Shown: positions 44,860-54,037 of the stretch, piece after piece
Position numbering within the stretch: the stretch's first letter is position 1
Layout of the letters: each line of letters starts with the position of its first letter
Source of the DNA: a bacterium
Lineage (GTDB): Bacteria; Gemmatimonadota; Gemmatimonadetes; Gemmatimonadales; Gemmatimonadaceae
Length of the DNA stretch: 64,000 nt
Assembly: GCA_027484025.1 (NCBI GenBank)
Contig: JAIXTI010000123.1
Location: 1 to 64,000, forward strand
Reading direction: 5' to 3'
Notes under the pieces: model-generated
Seen by the model: the letters and a program-made list of their open reading frames with translations, nothing else
Told to the model about the DNA's origin: nothing
Database searches by the model: none
Position numbers and translations under genes: made by a program

Positions 44860-46008
44860 CTACCTGAGGCAATCCCGGAAGACGGACTTCTTTGCCGTCT
44901 CGTCGGTGCGGATTTCCTTGTAGAACTCATCGTAGTACGCCAGCGTGTTCTTGATGGTACCTGGCGCAATCAACCGGCCGATGCTATCGGCGTAGAGCGC
45001 TTCAATCGCGGGGCGTTTCTGGCGGAAGATTTCGTAGACCGCTGGGTACGCCTCTTCCTGTGAGCACCAGCCGCGGAAGAGCCGCGTGCGCACACTGCGA
45101 ATGGGGAGCGACGGATCGGTCCCGGCATAGTGGGCATTGATCACGCCGGCGAAATCGAAGTCGTAGGACACCGGCGCGTACAGTCCGCTGGGAAGCGAGA
45201 CGATTTCGCCGTTGTGCAGCCCGTTGAAGGACACGTCGGTGTTCGCGATGAAATACAAGAACGTGTAGGCCATGGCGCTGGCGGACGGCTCGAGATCGTC
45301 GGCCTTGGCCCCTTTTCGCGCGAGGATCTTGCCGCCGGCGCGCGCGGCCATTTGCGCAGGATCTTCGATAATGAACCCATAGCGCGTCGTTTCCACCGTG
45401 CCCGTGGCGCTGTCGGCGTAGGCGATGCGGAGAATACGCACCTTGTGCGACAGGTCGGTGAGCTGGCGGTACACGCGGTACAACTGTGCTTCCTGCAGGT
45501 TGTACTGCTCGTACTGCGGGGTGTTACGGCAGTAGCCCACGAGCTTGGGCTCGTCGAGATTGGCGAACGCGGTGCCATCGGCAGACTTGTCGCCGAATTT
45601 GAGACGCAGCGGCGGGAAGTCACAATGCTTGAGGCGCCACACGCCGCGCGTTTTTGCGCGTACCGGAACCGTGACCTTCTTGCCTGACGAATCCGTGTAG
45701 CTCACCGTGGCCATGCGCCACGGTGCATCCTGCTGTTTGTCCTTCTTGATCTGCTTGAGGTTGAGCGTCAGCGTGATATCGAACGGCGCTTCGCTGCGGA
45801 ACAACCGCGGGTTGGGAATTTTGGGCGGAGTGGAATCTCCCTCCGCCTTCTGCTTGTCGCCCTTGGCCTTGTCGCCCTTCGCCTTCTCGACCTTCGGCGT
45901 TTTGGGCTTGGCCTCCTGTGCGGAAGCGAGTATGGGCGTGGTGCACGTGAGCACGAACGATACGGCGGCCGTGGCCTGTACGAACGAGCGTCGCAACGTG
46001 TGCAACAT
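44860..46008 (-). CDS. Exported CotH-like protein
   Basis: A 382-aa exported protein: signal ending TPILASAQ, a Lys/Glu/Asp-rich linker, then PFDITLTLNLKQIKKDKQ and VRAKTRGVWRLKHCDFPPLR, a pattern resembling CotH-family kinase-like proteins (R-x-RG and FPxKLxF). No CotH Asp-rich catalytic motif was confirmed, so the assignment is tentative. The start at 46006-46008 follows AAGGGGGGG, a strong SD; the alternative ATG at 46033-46035 overlaps the DUF4956 stop but would put nine residues before the signal. It follows a DUF4956 gene, a frequent companion of CotH and polyphosphate-polymerase genes. Confidence 0.6.
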   Translation of the reverse strand: MLHTLRRSFVQATAAVSFVLTCTTPILASAQEAKPKTPKVEKAKGDKAKGDKQKAEGDSTPPKIPNPRLFRSEAPFDITLTLNLKQIKKDKQQDAPWRMATVSYTDSSGKKVTVPVRAKTRGVWRLKHCDFPPLRLKFGDKSADGTAFANLDEPKLVGYCRNTPQYEQYNLQEAQLYRVYRQLTDLSHKVRILRIAYADSATGTVETTRYGFIIEDPAQMAARAGGKILARKGAKADDLEPSASAMAYTFLYFIANTDVSFNGLHNGEIVSLPSGLYAPVSYDFDFAGVINAHYAGTDPSLPIRSVRTRLFRGWCSQEEAYPAVYEIFRQKRPAIEALYADSIGRLIAPGTIKNTLAYYDEFYKEIRTDETAKKSVFRDCLR

Positions 46009-46031
46009 ACGCCCCCCCTTCGACGAGTATG

Positions 46032-47069
46032 TCATTCGATTTCCGCCGCCGACAGTTGTGACGCACCGGCCGCGCGCACGAGCGAGAGCAAGTCTTCGGG
46101 GGTGCTCTTCTTGCGCAGCTGCACGCGGTACTCGATGACCGTCTGCTCTTCACCCACCTCCATGCTGCCGAAACGCCACGTCTTCGTAAACTCCGATAGC
46201 CGTGGTTCGAGCGACCGTCGCAGTGTCGTCGCATTGACGGTGGTGAGACGGAGCGTCTTTTCTTCGACCACCACAGGCATTTCGGTGGTCATGTTGTTCG
46301 CCTTGGCGCGACGCCAGGCTCGATCGGCGAGTCCTTCGAGTTGCTCGGTGGTCATGTTCTTGAGCACTTCGTCATCCATGCGCGCAACGAACGTCCCGGT
46401 GCGGGACATCTGCTTGGCACGCTGGAGCTTGCGTTCGGCCAACCGTCCGTCGAGCTCCACGGGGGCGTTGCCGAAATCGGTGTACCAGAGCGCAAAGGCC
46501 AGGACGTTGAATCCCATCGAGAGTACCGCCGCCACCGGCAGATTCACCGCCGACGACAACCCGATGGCCGTAGCCAGAAACACATAGACCGCATCTTTCG
46601 AGTCATCGAGCGAGTTGCGGAAGCGGACCGCCGCGACGATGCCGGCGAGCGAGAAGGCGAGCGCGAGCGAGTACTTCACCAGCAGCACGATGCCGGCGAC
46701 CACCGTGGGGAGGACCACCAGCAGCTGCACGACCGACTGCTGGTAACCGCGCTTGGCGCGCGTGAGCAGATAGATCCACGCCACCGGTAGCGACAGCAGT
46801 GCCGCTGCCGCCATGGCCACGCCGACCGTGACCGCCAGCGTGGCTTCGTCGAGGCCGACCGTTGGCGGCGCGTTGGCCAGATCGCTGAACGAGGCAGATG
46901 GGCTGACCGACTGGGCGCCCATGCCCATGAGTGCTTCCAGCGAAGGGGGCAACCGGCTGGCTCCCCGTCGCGCGAGGTAGGCCGTAACCCCGACGAGCAC
47001 CGAGTAGTACACGAGGCAGCGCACGACCACCCGACTGGCCGGAGTAGACCGCCACCCGCGTCCGCTCAT
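46032..47069 (-). CDS. DUF4956 membrane protein
   Basis: A 345-aa protein with about five to six membrane helices followed by a cytosolic tail. The family core is in YQQSVVQLLVVLPTVVAGIV, FSLAGIVAAVRFRNSLDDSK and DAVYVFLATAIGLSSAVNLP. DUF4956 genes often neighbour VTC-type polyphosphate polymerase and CotH genes in other bacteria; a VTC gene is not seen here. The start at 47067-47069 is preceded by GGAG. It is 23 bp upstream of the CotH-like gene. Confidence 0.88.
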   Translation of the reverse strand: MSGRGWRSTPASRVVVRCLVYYSVLVGVTAYLARRGASRLPPSLEALMGMGAQSVSPSASFSDLANAPPTVGLDEATLAVTVGVAMAAAALLSLPVAWIYLLTRAKRGYQQSVVQLLVVLPTVVAGIVLLVKYSLALAFSLAGIVAAVRFRNSLDDSKDAVYVFLATAIGLSSAVNLPVAAVLSMGFNVLAFALWYTDFGNAPVELDGRLAERKLQRAKQMSRTGTFVARMDDEVLKNMTTEQLEGLADRAWRRAKANNMTTEMPVVVEEKTLRLTTVNATTLRRSLEPRLSEFTKTWRFGSMEVGEEQTVIEYRVQLRKKSTPEDLLSLVRAAGASQLSAAEIE

Positions 47070-47167
47070 GAACGATTGCTCCACCAAGATGGTATCAGAG
47101 ACAAACTGGAAAACGACACAACGTCCAGTATCGTGCGTCCACGGCGTTCGCGCCATACATTCGGCTC

Positions 47168-48775
47168 ATGAAGCGTTCTCTATACGGACTCTCCCTGCTT
47201 TTCGCCGTGGCCTGCATGGCCGGAGCGGCCGCGCCCGTCCCACCGCCGGTCTCCCCCGAGAGCGCCGAGGGGGCGCAGCAAAAGCCATCGTTGGTCGTGC
47301 TCATCACGATCGACCAATTCCGCGCGGACTATCTCGACCGGTACGGCGCCCAGCTGACCGGCGGCATTGCCCGACTCGCCAAGGGCGGCGCCCGGTTCGC
47401 CGATGCGCATCACGATCATGCCATCACCGAGACCGCGCCGGGCCACGCCACCCTGCTCTCGGGGCGTTTCCCGCGCTCGACGGGCATCATGATGAACGCC
47501 ATCGGGGTGGATGACCCCTCGGCGCCACTGGTGGCGGCCGGCTATGGCCCGGGGGCCTCCCCCACCCGCTTTCGCGGCACCACGCTCGTGGACTGGATGA
47601 CCGCCGCCGACAAGCGCTCGCGCACGCTCTCGGTCTCCATGAAGGACCGCGGCGCCATCCTCCCGGTGGGGCGCTCCAAGGCCGACGTGTATTGGTACTC
47701 CATCGACGGCCGTTTTCTCACCAGTACCTACTATCGCAAAGACCTGCCGCCGTGGGTGTCGGCGTTCAATGAGCGCCAGATGGTCGCGAAATATGCCGGG
47801 ACGTCCTGGTCGCTCCTTCTTCCCGATAGTGCCTATGCCGAGAAGGACAGCGTCCCCATCGAGATGGCGGGACGTGACTTTGTCTTTCCGCACAAAGTGA
47901 CTGAAGACGTCATCGATGCCGGCGCCGCGGTGCGCATCACCCCGTTCATCGACGACATGGTGCTCGCGTTCGCGCTGCACGGGGTGGAATCCCTGAAACT
48001 GGGTGCAGGCACCGGGGCGAATGCGCAGACCGACTTGCTCGCCGTCTCGCTGTCGGCCACCGATGTGATCGGACACAACTACGGGCCCGACTCGCGCGAA
48101 ATGCACGATCAGGTGCTGCGCGTCGATCGCGCCGTCGGGGTGTTCCTCGACTCGCTCTACAAAATGCGGGACTCGTCGAGCATCACGGTGGTACTCACGA
48201 GCGATCACGGCGTGGGGACCATTCCCGAGCTGGCGGCGGCGAGCGTGCAGCCCACGCCGCGCCGCGTCTCGCTCGCGCCCATCATTCCCGCGCTCCGCGA
48301 CAAATTGCGCGCGCTCAAGGTGGACACATTCGCCATCGAGACCGACGTCAACATCGTGCTCGCCGACCGCCGGCTGTTCAAGAAGCCCGCCGACTTCGAG
48401 GCCGCACTCGATTTCTTTCTCGCGCAAATCCGCACGGTGCCGGGGGTGGCGCGGGTCGATCGCTTTCAGCAACTGCTGGCCGACAGCGCGAATGATGTGA
48501 TTGCACGACGCTGGTCACACCAGTTCCCGGCAGATGTCAACGTGGAGGCGGTCATCACGCTCGACCCGCTCTCCACGTGGGGCGGCAACATCGCGTCACA
48601 CGGATCGCCGCGCGACTACGACTCGCACGTCCCGCTGCTGTTCAGCGGCTTCGGCGTCACGCCGGGCGTGCGGTCGCAGTTCGTACGCACAGTCGACATT
48701 GCGCCAACGCTGGCGCAATTGCTGGGGGTGAAGGTGCTGGAACGAGTTGACGGGGTCGCGTTGCCGTTGAAGTAA
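47168..48775 (+). CDS. PafA-like alkaline phosphatase / nucleotide pyrophosphatase superfamily
   Basis: A 535-aa secreted enzyme of the alkaline phosphatase superfamily. After a signal peptide with a lipobox-like VACMAG it has VLITIDQFRADYL (metal Asp), the nucleophile segment HAITETAPGHATLLSG (Thr), LSATDVIGHNYGPDS (Asp and His ligands), LTSDHGVG (Asp-His), and a late ASHGSPRDYDSHVPLLFSG with the final His. All metal-site motifs are present. It resembles PafA-type phosphatases. Divergent from the DUF4956 operon. Confidence 0.92.
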   Translation: MKRSLYGLSLLFAVACMAGAAAPVPPPVSPESAEGAQQKPSLVVLITIDQFRADYLDRYGAQLTGGIARLAKGGARFADAHHDHAITETAPGHATLLSGRFPRSTGIMMNAIGVDDPSAPLVAAGYGPGASPTRFRGTTLVDWMTAADKRSRTLSVSMKDRGAILPVGRSKADVYWYSIDGRFLTSTYYRKDLPPWVSAFNERQMVAKYAGTSWSLLLPDSAYAEKDSVPIEMAGRDFVFPHKVTEDVIDAGAAVRITPFIDDMVLAFALHGVESLKLGAGTGANAQTDLLAVSLSATDVIGHNYGPDSREMHDQVLRVDRAVGVFLDSLYKMRDSSSITVVLTSDHGVGTIPELAAASVQPTPRRVSLAPIIPALRDKLRALKVDTFAIETDVNIVLADRRLFKKPADFEAALDFFLAQIRTVPGVARVDRFQQLLADSANDVIARRWSHQFPADVNVEAVITLDPLSTWGGNIASHGSPRDYDSHVPLLFSGFGVTPGVRSQFVRTVDIAPTLAQLLGVKVLERVDGVALPLK

Positions 48776-48829
48776 CCACGCTCTGCGGGTCTGCGCCGTC
48801 TCCGCCCATTCATCTCTCCAGCGAACTGA

Positions 48830-49183
48830 TCAGCCGGTCGACTCGATGCACCGGACACTGATGCTGCCGCGGGAGTCCGCGTGCGGGCAGCTCTGGGCGA
48901 TGGCGACCGCCTCGTCGTAGTCTGCCGCCTGCACAATGAAGAACCCCGAAACGACTTCACGGAGCTCGGCGTAGGGTCCATCGCGCACCACGACCTTGCC
49001 CCCCTCCTTTCGCAGCAGCTTTCCCCCCTCGTCCGCGAGCTTCTCTCCGCCCACGAGCTTACCCTCTGCACCCAGCCGGTCGGACCACGCCATGTATCGC
49101 GCGATCACGGCCTGCAGCTCAGCCGGTGACATGGTGGCATACTCGCTGGGATCGTCGGTGAGCAACAGCATGAACTTCGCCAT
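48830..49183 (-). CDS. YCII/DGPF-domain protein
   Basis: A 117-aa protein of the YCII-related family with the diagnostic DGPYAELREVVSGFFIVQA and MAKFMLLLTDDPSEY at the start, which follows GGAAG. It has no catalytic residues that can be assigned with certainty. Divergent from an ECF42-type sigma gene. The pair is a known association in which the sigma factor is thought to control DGPF genes. Confidence 0.92.
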   Translation of the reverse strand: MAKFMLLLTDDPSEYATMSPAELQAVIARYMAWSDRLGAEGKLVGGEKLADEGGKLLRKEGGKVVVRDGPYAELREVVSGFFIVQAADYDEAVAIAQSCPHADSRGSISVRCIESTG

Positions 49184-49258
49184 GGTCTTCTTCCTCTTCG
49201 AAAACGGTGGAGCACGTGGCCCATCTGTCCCGTGCACAGGGATGACGCAGCATCGCTG

Positions 49259-50530
49259 ATGGAATCGACATCCTTCAATTTGGGGCTCGCGATCCTGGAC
49301 GACGCCCGCGGTTTTCGCGAGGCCGCCGCCGCCGTGAGTTCGGTGCTGCTGCGACGCTTTGGTACGCACCGGCTCGACCTCGTAGAAGATGCGGTGCAGG
49401 ACGCCTTCGTGGCGGCGACGCGCCGCTGGCCGCTTCAGGGGGCTCCCCAGCAGCCGTTGGCCTGGCTGATGCGGGTGGCGGAACGGCGGTATCTCGATCG
49501 TCTTCGGCCGGAGCGGCGCCTCGCACCCGACGCCGACGTGCATCTCGAGAGCGCGCCGGCGCCCGACCCATCTGCCACGTCTGAGGGCGAGGACGACCAG
49601 CTCCGCCTCTTGTTCATGTGCTGCCATCCGTCGCTCAGCCCCGAGTCGCGGGTGGCCCTCACGCTCAAGACGGTCGCACAGCTCAGTGTCGACGAGATCG
49701 GCCGCCTGTTGTGTGCCGCACCGTCGGCGGTCGCCCAGCGGATCGTGCGCGCAAAGCGTTCGCTGCATGACGTGCGTCCGTCGTTCGTGGTGCCGGAAGG
49801 GGAAGCGTTGGTGGCGCGCCTCGATGACGTGCTGGCCGTGGTGTACGCCATCTTCACCGCGGGCCACTTGCCTACCGCCGACGAATCGCAACGGCGGATG
49901 GAGCTGTGCGGGGAGGCGCTGCGACTCGTTCGCCTGCTCCTCGCATCCCCCGCCACAGCCACCGCCGACGGACAAGCACTCGCCGCCCTCCTGTACTTCA
50001 CGAGTGCACGGTTGCCCGCGAACAGCGACGAGGCGGTGGTGTCGCTCGCCCAACAAGACCGTTCTCGCTGGGACCAGCGCGCGATCGCGATGGGCGCACG
50101 CGCACTGGCGGCGTCGGCTACCGGCACGCGGCGGACGCGCTACCATCTGGAGGCGGAAATCGCCTGCCTGCATGTGACGTCATCAACGTACGCCGACACA
50201 CCGTGGGATCGCATCGTCGCGGTGTACGACGACCTGCTGCGCAGTACGCCAACCTCTGCAATCCAGCTCGCGCGTTTGGTGGCGCTGGCGGAGGCCGGAC
50301 ACGCGGCGGTCGCACTCGAGGAACTGGAGGCACAACGACCGGGCCTTGAACGAGCCCTCGGTGATTGGGCCGGCTGGCCCGCAGCGATGGGGCTACTGCA
50401 CGAGCGAGCCGGCAATTTTTCGACCGCGAGCCGTTTCTACCAACAGGCCCTCACCTTTGATATCCCCGAACCGGTCCGTCGTTTTTGGGAAGACGCGCGC
50501 GACCGGCTCGAGGGATCGCGCGCACTGTAA
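49259..50530 (+). CDS. ECF42-type RNA polymerase sigma factor with TPR-like C-terminal extension
   Basis: A 423-aa sigma factor: region 2 (HRLDLVEDAVQDAFVAATRR), region 4 (FMCCHPSLSPESRVALTLKT, then LSVDEIGRLLCAAPSAVAQR), then a 200-residue helical extension (DDVLAVVYAIFTAGHL, AAMGLLHERAGNFSTASRFY) typical of the ECF42 group, which needs no separate anti-sigma factor. Start set at the ATG 49259; a GTG at 49232 would add nine residues. It lies divergent from the YCII gene, its usual partner. Confidence 0.9.
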   Translation: MESTSFNLGLAILDDARGFREAAAAVSSVLLRRFGTHRLDLVEDAVQDAFVAATRRWPLQGAPQQPLAWLMRVAERRYLDRLRPERRLAPDADVHLESAPAPDPSATSEGEDDQLRLLFMCCHPSLSPESRVALTLKTVAQLSVDEIGRLLCAAPSAVAQRIVRAKRSLHDVRPSFVVPEGEALVARLDDVLAVVYAIFTAGHLPTADESQRRMELCGEALRLVRLLLASPATATADGQALAALLYFTSARLPANSDEAVVSLAQQDRSRWDQRAIAMGARALAASATGTRRTRYHLEAEIACLHVTSSTYADTPWDRIVAVYDDLLRSTPTSAIQLARLVALAEAGHAAVALEELEAQRPGLERALGDWAGWPAAMGLLHERAGNFSTASRFYQQALTFDIPEPVRRFWEDARDRLEGSRAL

Positions 50531-50550
50531 CAGCGAACGATATTCGTCAG

Positions 50551-50691
50551 ATGCGATCTGCCCGCGCTGCCATGCTCGCCTTCGCCCTGTTGGTCCTTGC
50601 GGCCCTCTACTTCTCGGCAACAGCACCGGTCGAGCCGTCTCCTGTGACTGGGGTAGTCCCCGCCCGTCCGAGCGATGGGCGTGCGCCGTAG
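50551..50691 (+). CDS. Possible small membrane protein, 46 aa
   Basis: A short frame begins with MRSARAAMLAFALLVLAALY, a single transmembrane helix, and ends in a Pro/Ser-rich tail. It overlaps the start of the hydrolase gene by 17 bp and has no good SD. The hydrophobic helix is the only support; it may be a chance frame. Confidence 0.25.
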   Translation: MRSARAAMLAFALLVLAALYFSATAPVEPSPVTGVVPARPSDGRAP

Positions 50692-51625
50692 ACGCTGGCG
50701 ACTACCCGCTCTCGCTGGTGCGTGTGCGCTGGCCGTAGCGGCACTGGCCATACGCGCGCCAGACCGGAGCGTCGCCGAGCTCTCGATGCGTTGGGCCCCG
50801 TCGCCGTCGCGCTTTCGGCCGGTGGATGGCCTGCAGGCGCACTATCGAGACGAAGGGTTAGCTGCCGACAGCGTGCCGGTGCTGCTGCTGCACGGCACGT
50901 CCGCCAGCCTGCATACGTGGGAAGGGTGGTCCGCCGCGTTGCGCGGGTCACGACGGGTGATCTCGGTGGACCTGCCGGGGTTCGGGCTCACGGGCCCCGA
51001 CAGCGCCAGCGATTATCGCATGACGCGATACACGCGCTTTGTCGTGGCACTACTCGATTCCCTGCGCATCGCGCGCGCGGACATCGCCGGCAATTCGCTG
51101 GGGGGCGAGATCGCCTGGGAAGTCGCCGCAGCGTATCCCACGCGCGTGCGCAAGTTGGTGCTCGTCGACCCGGCCGGGTTTCCGCTCGCGTCAACGTCGG
51201 TCCCGATTGGCTTCCGCATGGCCCGCACGCCGTCGCTGTCGTGGATCTTCACGCGCATTCTGCCGCGCAACGTGGTGGAGTCGAGCGTGAAGAACGTGTA
51301 CGGCGATCCGTCGCGCGTGACGCCCGACCTGGTGACGCGCTACTACGAGCTGACGCTCCGCGCAGGAAACCGCGCCGCGCTTCCCGCGCGCTTTGCGCAA
51401 ATGGCGTCGGGTGCCGACACGGCGAGGCTTGCCACGATTACCGCGCCCACGCTGTTGCTGTGGGGCGGTCGCGACCAGCTCATTCCGCCCTCGACCGCGG
51501 CGCGTTTTCAACGACTATTGCCCAACGCACAGCTGGTCATCTATCCGGAGCTCGGGCACGTGCCGCACGAGGAAGACGCGGCACGGACGGTAGCGGATGC
51601 GCAACGGTTCTTGAATTCACCCTGA
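50675..51625 (+). CDS. Alpha/beta hydrolase, membrane-anchored or exported
   Basis: A 316-aa alpha/beta hydrolase. An N-terminal hydrophobic segment (LPALAGACALAVAALAIRAP) probably anchors or exports it. The fold follows: oxyanion motif LLLHGTSAS, nucleophile elbow GNSLGG with the Ser, strand GRDQLIP with the acid, and the catalytic His in ELGHVPHEE. Substrate unknown; the family includes haloalkane dehalogenase and ester hydrolases. ATG at 50675 with no close SD. Confidence 0.9.
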   Translation: MGVRRRRWRLPALAGACALAVAALAIRAPDRSVAELSMRWAPSPSRFRPVDGLQAHYRDEGLAADSVPVLLLHGTSASLHTWEGWSAALRGSRRVISVDLPGFGLTGPDSASDYRMTRYTRFVVALLDSLRIARADIAGNSLGGEIAWEVAAAYPTRVRKLVLVDPAGFPLASTSVPIGFRMARTPSLSWIFTRILPRNVVESSVKNVYGDPSRVTPDLVTRYYELTLRAGNRAALPARFAQMASGADTARLATITAPTLLLWGGRDQLIPPSTAARFQRLLPNAQLVIYPELGHVPHEEDAARTVADAQRFLNSP

Positions 51626-51646
51626 GCGTCGGTGATGCGCGCTGCG

Positions 51647-51742
51647 CTCCTGCCCTCTGTCGTTTCTGCCGTCCGCCGTCTCGGCGTGATGCGGCGACAT
51701 CGCGCCGAGACCGCAGACCGCAGAAACAACAGACGGCAGGAG
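51647..51742. repeat. Nested palindromic repeat element, copy B
   Basis: A 96-bp element between convergent genes. The arms of about 45 bp pair nearly throughout: CTCCTGCC at 51647 with GGCAGGAG ending at 51742, then a TCTGTCGTTTCTG/CAGAAACAACAGA segment, and the core CTCGGCGTGATG and CATCGCGCCGAG. It has the same order of motifs as the copy at 22596. It starts 22 bp after the hydrolase stop. Confidence 0.85.
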
Positions 51743-51756
51743 CGGGGGAACTGCGG

Positions 51757-52581
51757 TTATCGCAACACCGTCATCGGCACCGGCTCCATATCGGCGTAGT
51801 CCTGGTTCTCTCCGCCCATTGCCCAGCAGAACGCGTACGCCTGCGTGCCACAGCCAGCGTGCACACTCCACCCCGGTGAGAGTGCCACCTGCCCGTCACG
51901 CACGACAAGCGACCGCGTCTCAGTCGGCTCGCCAACGAGATGCAGGACCATGGCGTCGGCCGGGAGATCGAAATACAGATAGACCTCACTGCGCCGATCA
52001 TGCGTGTGGGCCGGCATGGTGTTCCACACACTCCCGGGAGACAGCACGGTGACGCCCATGACCAATTGGGCGCTCCGCACGCCGCCGGCATGCACGTAAC
52101 GCCGGACTTCGCGCTGGTTGGCGGTGCTCGTCGCGCCCAGTCGCAAGACATCGGCGTCGGCCGGTGTGATGCGCGCCGTGGGGTACGACGCGTGTGCCGG
52201 GTAGCTGACCAGATAGAATCGCGCCGGCGCCGCTACGTCGTCGCTGGCGAACTGCACATCGCGTGCACCCCGACCAACGTAGAGGGCCTCGTGCGCACGG
52301 AGCGCGTAGATCGCTCCGTCGACGGTGACCGTACCCGCGCCACCAATGCTGAGCACACCCAGTTCACGGCGTTCGCAGAAGAAGGCCGCCTTGAGCGCCT
52401 CTGGATTGGGCAACGCCAGCGGTTCGTGCAGCGGCACCGCTCCGCCCAACACGACACGATCGAGATCCACGACTTCGCAGTGCACCGTGCCTTCCCGAAA
52501 AAGGCCCTCGACAAGAAAGTGCGAGCGCAGCGATTCGGTATCGAGGGTGCGGGTCGTGCGAGCGTCAGGCAGGTAGCGCAT
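51757..52581 (-). CDS. kduI: 5-keto-4-deoxyuronate isomerase
   Basis: A 274-aa cupin-fold isomerase that converts 4-deoxy-L-threo-5-hexosulose uronate into 3-deoxy-D-glycero-2,5-hexodiulosonate, the step before KduD in polyuronate breakdown. KduI signatures are the start RYLPDARTTRTLDTESLRSH, the metal site PAHTHDRRSEVYLYFDL and the C-terminal FCWAMGGENQDYADMEPV. Length is normal for the family. The start at 52579-52581 is the ATG at the family N-terminus. It is the last gene of the locus, separated from the MFS gene by repeat copy C. Confidence 0.95.
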   Translation of the reverse strand: MRYLPDARTTRTLDTESLRSHFLVEGLFREGTVHCEVVDLDRVVLGGAVPLHEPLALPNPEALKAAFFCERRELGVLSIGGAGTVTVDGAIYALRAHEALYVGRGARDVQFASDDVAAPARFYLVSYPAHASYPTARITPADADVLRLGATSTANQREVRRYVHAGGVRSAQLVMGVTVLSPGSVWNTMPAHTHDRRSEVYLYFDLPADAMVLHLVGEPTETRSLVVRDGQVALSPGWSVHAGCGTQAYAFCWAMGGENQDYADMEPVPMTVLR

Positions 52582-52632
52582 GATGGGGCGAATGGGAGAG
52601 AGGATCGAGTGGGACAAACACAGGACGGCGTT

Positions 52633-52722
52633 CCTGCCGTCTGTGTGGCTGCGGTCTGCTATCTCGGCGTGATGCCGCGGGTTCTCGCCGAGACGGCGGA
52701 CGGCAGGAACCCAGACGGCAGG
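52633..52722. repeat. Nested palindromic repeat element, copy C
   Basis: A 90-bp element between the MFS transporter stop and the kduI start, both on the minus strand. Outer arms are CCTGCCGTCTG (52633-52643) and CAGACGGCAGG (52712-52722). Inner arms and the core (CTCGGCG with CGCCGAG) resemble copies A and B. It starts 51 bp upstream of kduI and could attenuate or stabilise the operon transcript. Confidence 0.85.
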
Positions 52723-52747
52723 GGCGGGGGAACGGCCGTTTGCAACG

Positions 52748-54037
52748 TTAGCGTGCCGATCCCACGAACTCGGGCACGCGTTCGATACGGCGGATGATGA
52801 GCGCCCATCCCGTGGCGCCCACCATCCCCATGATCGCCACCATAATGAACACCGGCTGATAAGAATAGTGATCGACGACCCAGCCGACGAGCAACGTGAA
52901 CGCCATGCTCGCGGTGCCGGCCGCTGCGCCACCGATCCCGGCGACCGCGCCCACATCCGCCCGGGGAAAGCAGTCACTCGGCAGCGTCAGCACATTCACG
53001 ATCCATCCCTGAAATCCGAAGGCGATCATGCTGATCGCGGTGAGCGCGGCCGCGTCGGATTGCGAGGAGAGCAGTACGAGGACGCCGAGCGGCGCCAGCG
53101 CGATGTGCGCGAACATCACCGTCTTTCGCGCGCGGTCGACGGCCCAGCCCCGACGCAGCAACAGACTGGAGGCGCCGCCTCCAACGAGATTTCCTACGTC
53201 GGCGAACAGGAACGGAATCCACGCCAGCATCCCGATAAGCGACAGACTGAAGCCACGCTCGTTCTTGAGATAGCTCGGCAACCACGAAATCAGAAACCAC
53301 CAGATGGGATCGGTGAAGAACCGCGCCACGATGAGCGCCCACGTCTGGCGGTGTGCAAACAGTGCCAACCACGGCCGAGGCGCGCCGCCGGTATGAACCG
53401 GCTGATCGCTCACGATGTACGCACGTTCTTCGTCGCTCAGGCGCGGATGTTCCGACGGTGACCGGAAGTTGAAATACCAGAGCACCATGAGCACGGCACT
53501 GAACGACGCGCCAATGAAGAACGCGGAACGCCAACCGAAGGTGAGTGCCACCCACGCGATGAGCGGCGGCGCAATGACCGCGCCGATGACGGCACCGCTG
53601 TTGAAGATGGCCATGGCAAACGCGCGCTCGCGCGCCGGAAACCATTCGGACACCGCCTTCGCGGCGCCAGGCCAATTCCCGGCTTCACCAAGACCCAGCA
53701 GAAAGCGGAAGCCGGCCAACTGCACGGCAGAACGCGCAGTGCTGTGCAGCATCGACGCGATGGTCCAGATCCCCACGAACAGCATGAAGCCGGCACGGGT
53801 CCCGATACGATCGAGAATTTTTCCGGAGACGACCTGCGAGATGGTGTAGGCGGCGAGGAACGTGGTGACGACGCGCGAGTAATCCACGTTCGTCATCCCG
53901 AACTCGTCCATGATCGTGGGCGCGAGTACCGAGAGGGTCTGGCGATCGATGTAGTTGATGACCGTGAGCAGGCAGATCATGCCGATGATCCACCAGCGCA
54001 GGTTGCGCACGGGTGTCCGCGCCGTGGGGAGACTCAC
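52748..54037 (-). CDS. MFS hexuronate transporter (ExuT-like)
   Basis: A 429-aa major facilitator with 12 helices. Family motifs are INYIDRQTLSVLAPTIMDEF at the first helix, GLGEAGNWPGAAKAVSEWFP in helix 4 and MVGATGW near the last, as in the anion:cation symporter group with ExuT and DgoT. Probable substrate: hexuronate or unsaturated uronate released by the lyases. GTG start at 54035-54037 overlaps the kdgF stop by 4 bp. Confidence 0.92.
   Translation of the reverse strand: MSLPTARTPVRNLRWWIIGMICLLTVINYIDRQTLSVLAPTIMDEFGMTNVDYSRVVTTFLAAYTISQVVSGKILDRIGTRAGFMLFVGIWTIASMLHSTARSAVQLAGFRFLLGLGEAGNWPGAAKAVSEWFPARERAFAMAIFNSGAVIGAVIAPPLIAWVALTFGWRSAFFIGASFSAVLMVLWYFNFRSPSEHPRLSDEERAYIVSDQPVHTGGAPRPWLALFAHRQTWALIVARFFTDPIWWFLISWLPSYLKNERGFSLSLIGMLAWIPFLFADVGNLVGGGASSLLLRRGWAVDRARKTVMFAHIALAPLGVLVLLSSQSDAAALTAISMIAFGFQGWIVNVLTLPSDCFPRADVGAVAGIGGAAAGTASMAFTLLVGWVVDHYSYQPVFIMVAIMGMVGATGWALIIRRIERVPEFVGSAR

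Noticed and set aside
49232-49258. GTG start nine codons upstream of the ECF42 start
   Set aside because: Possible but not preferred; the added residues are not typical and the SD is no better.
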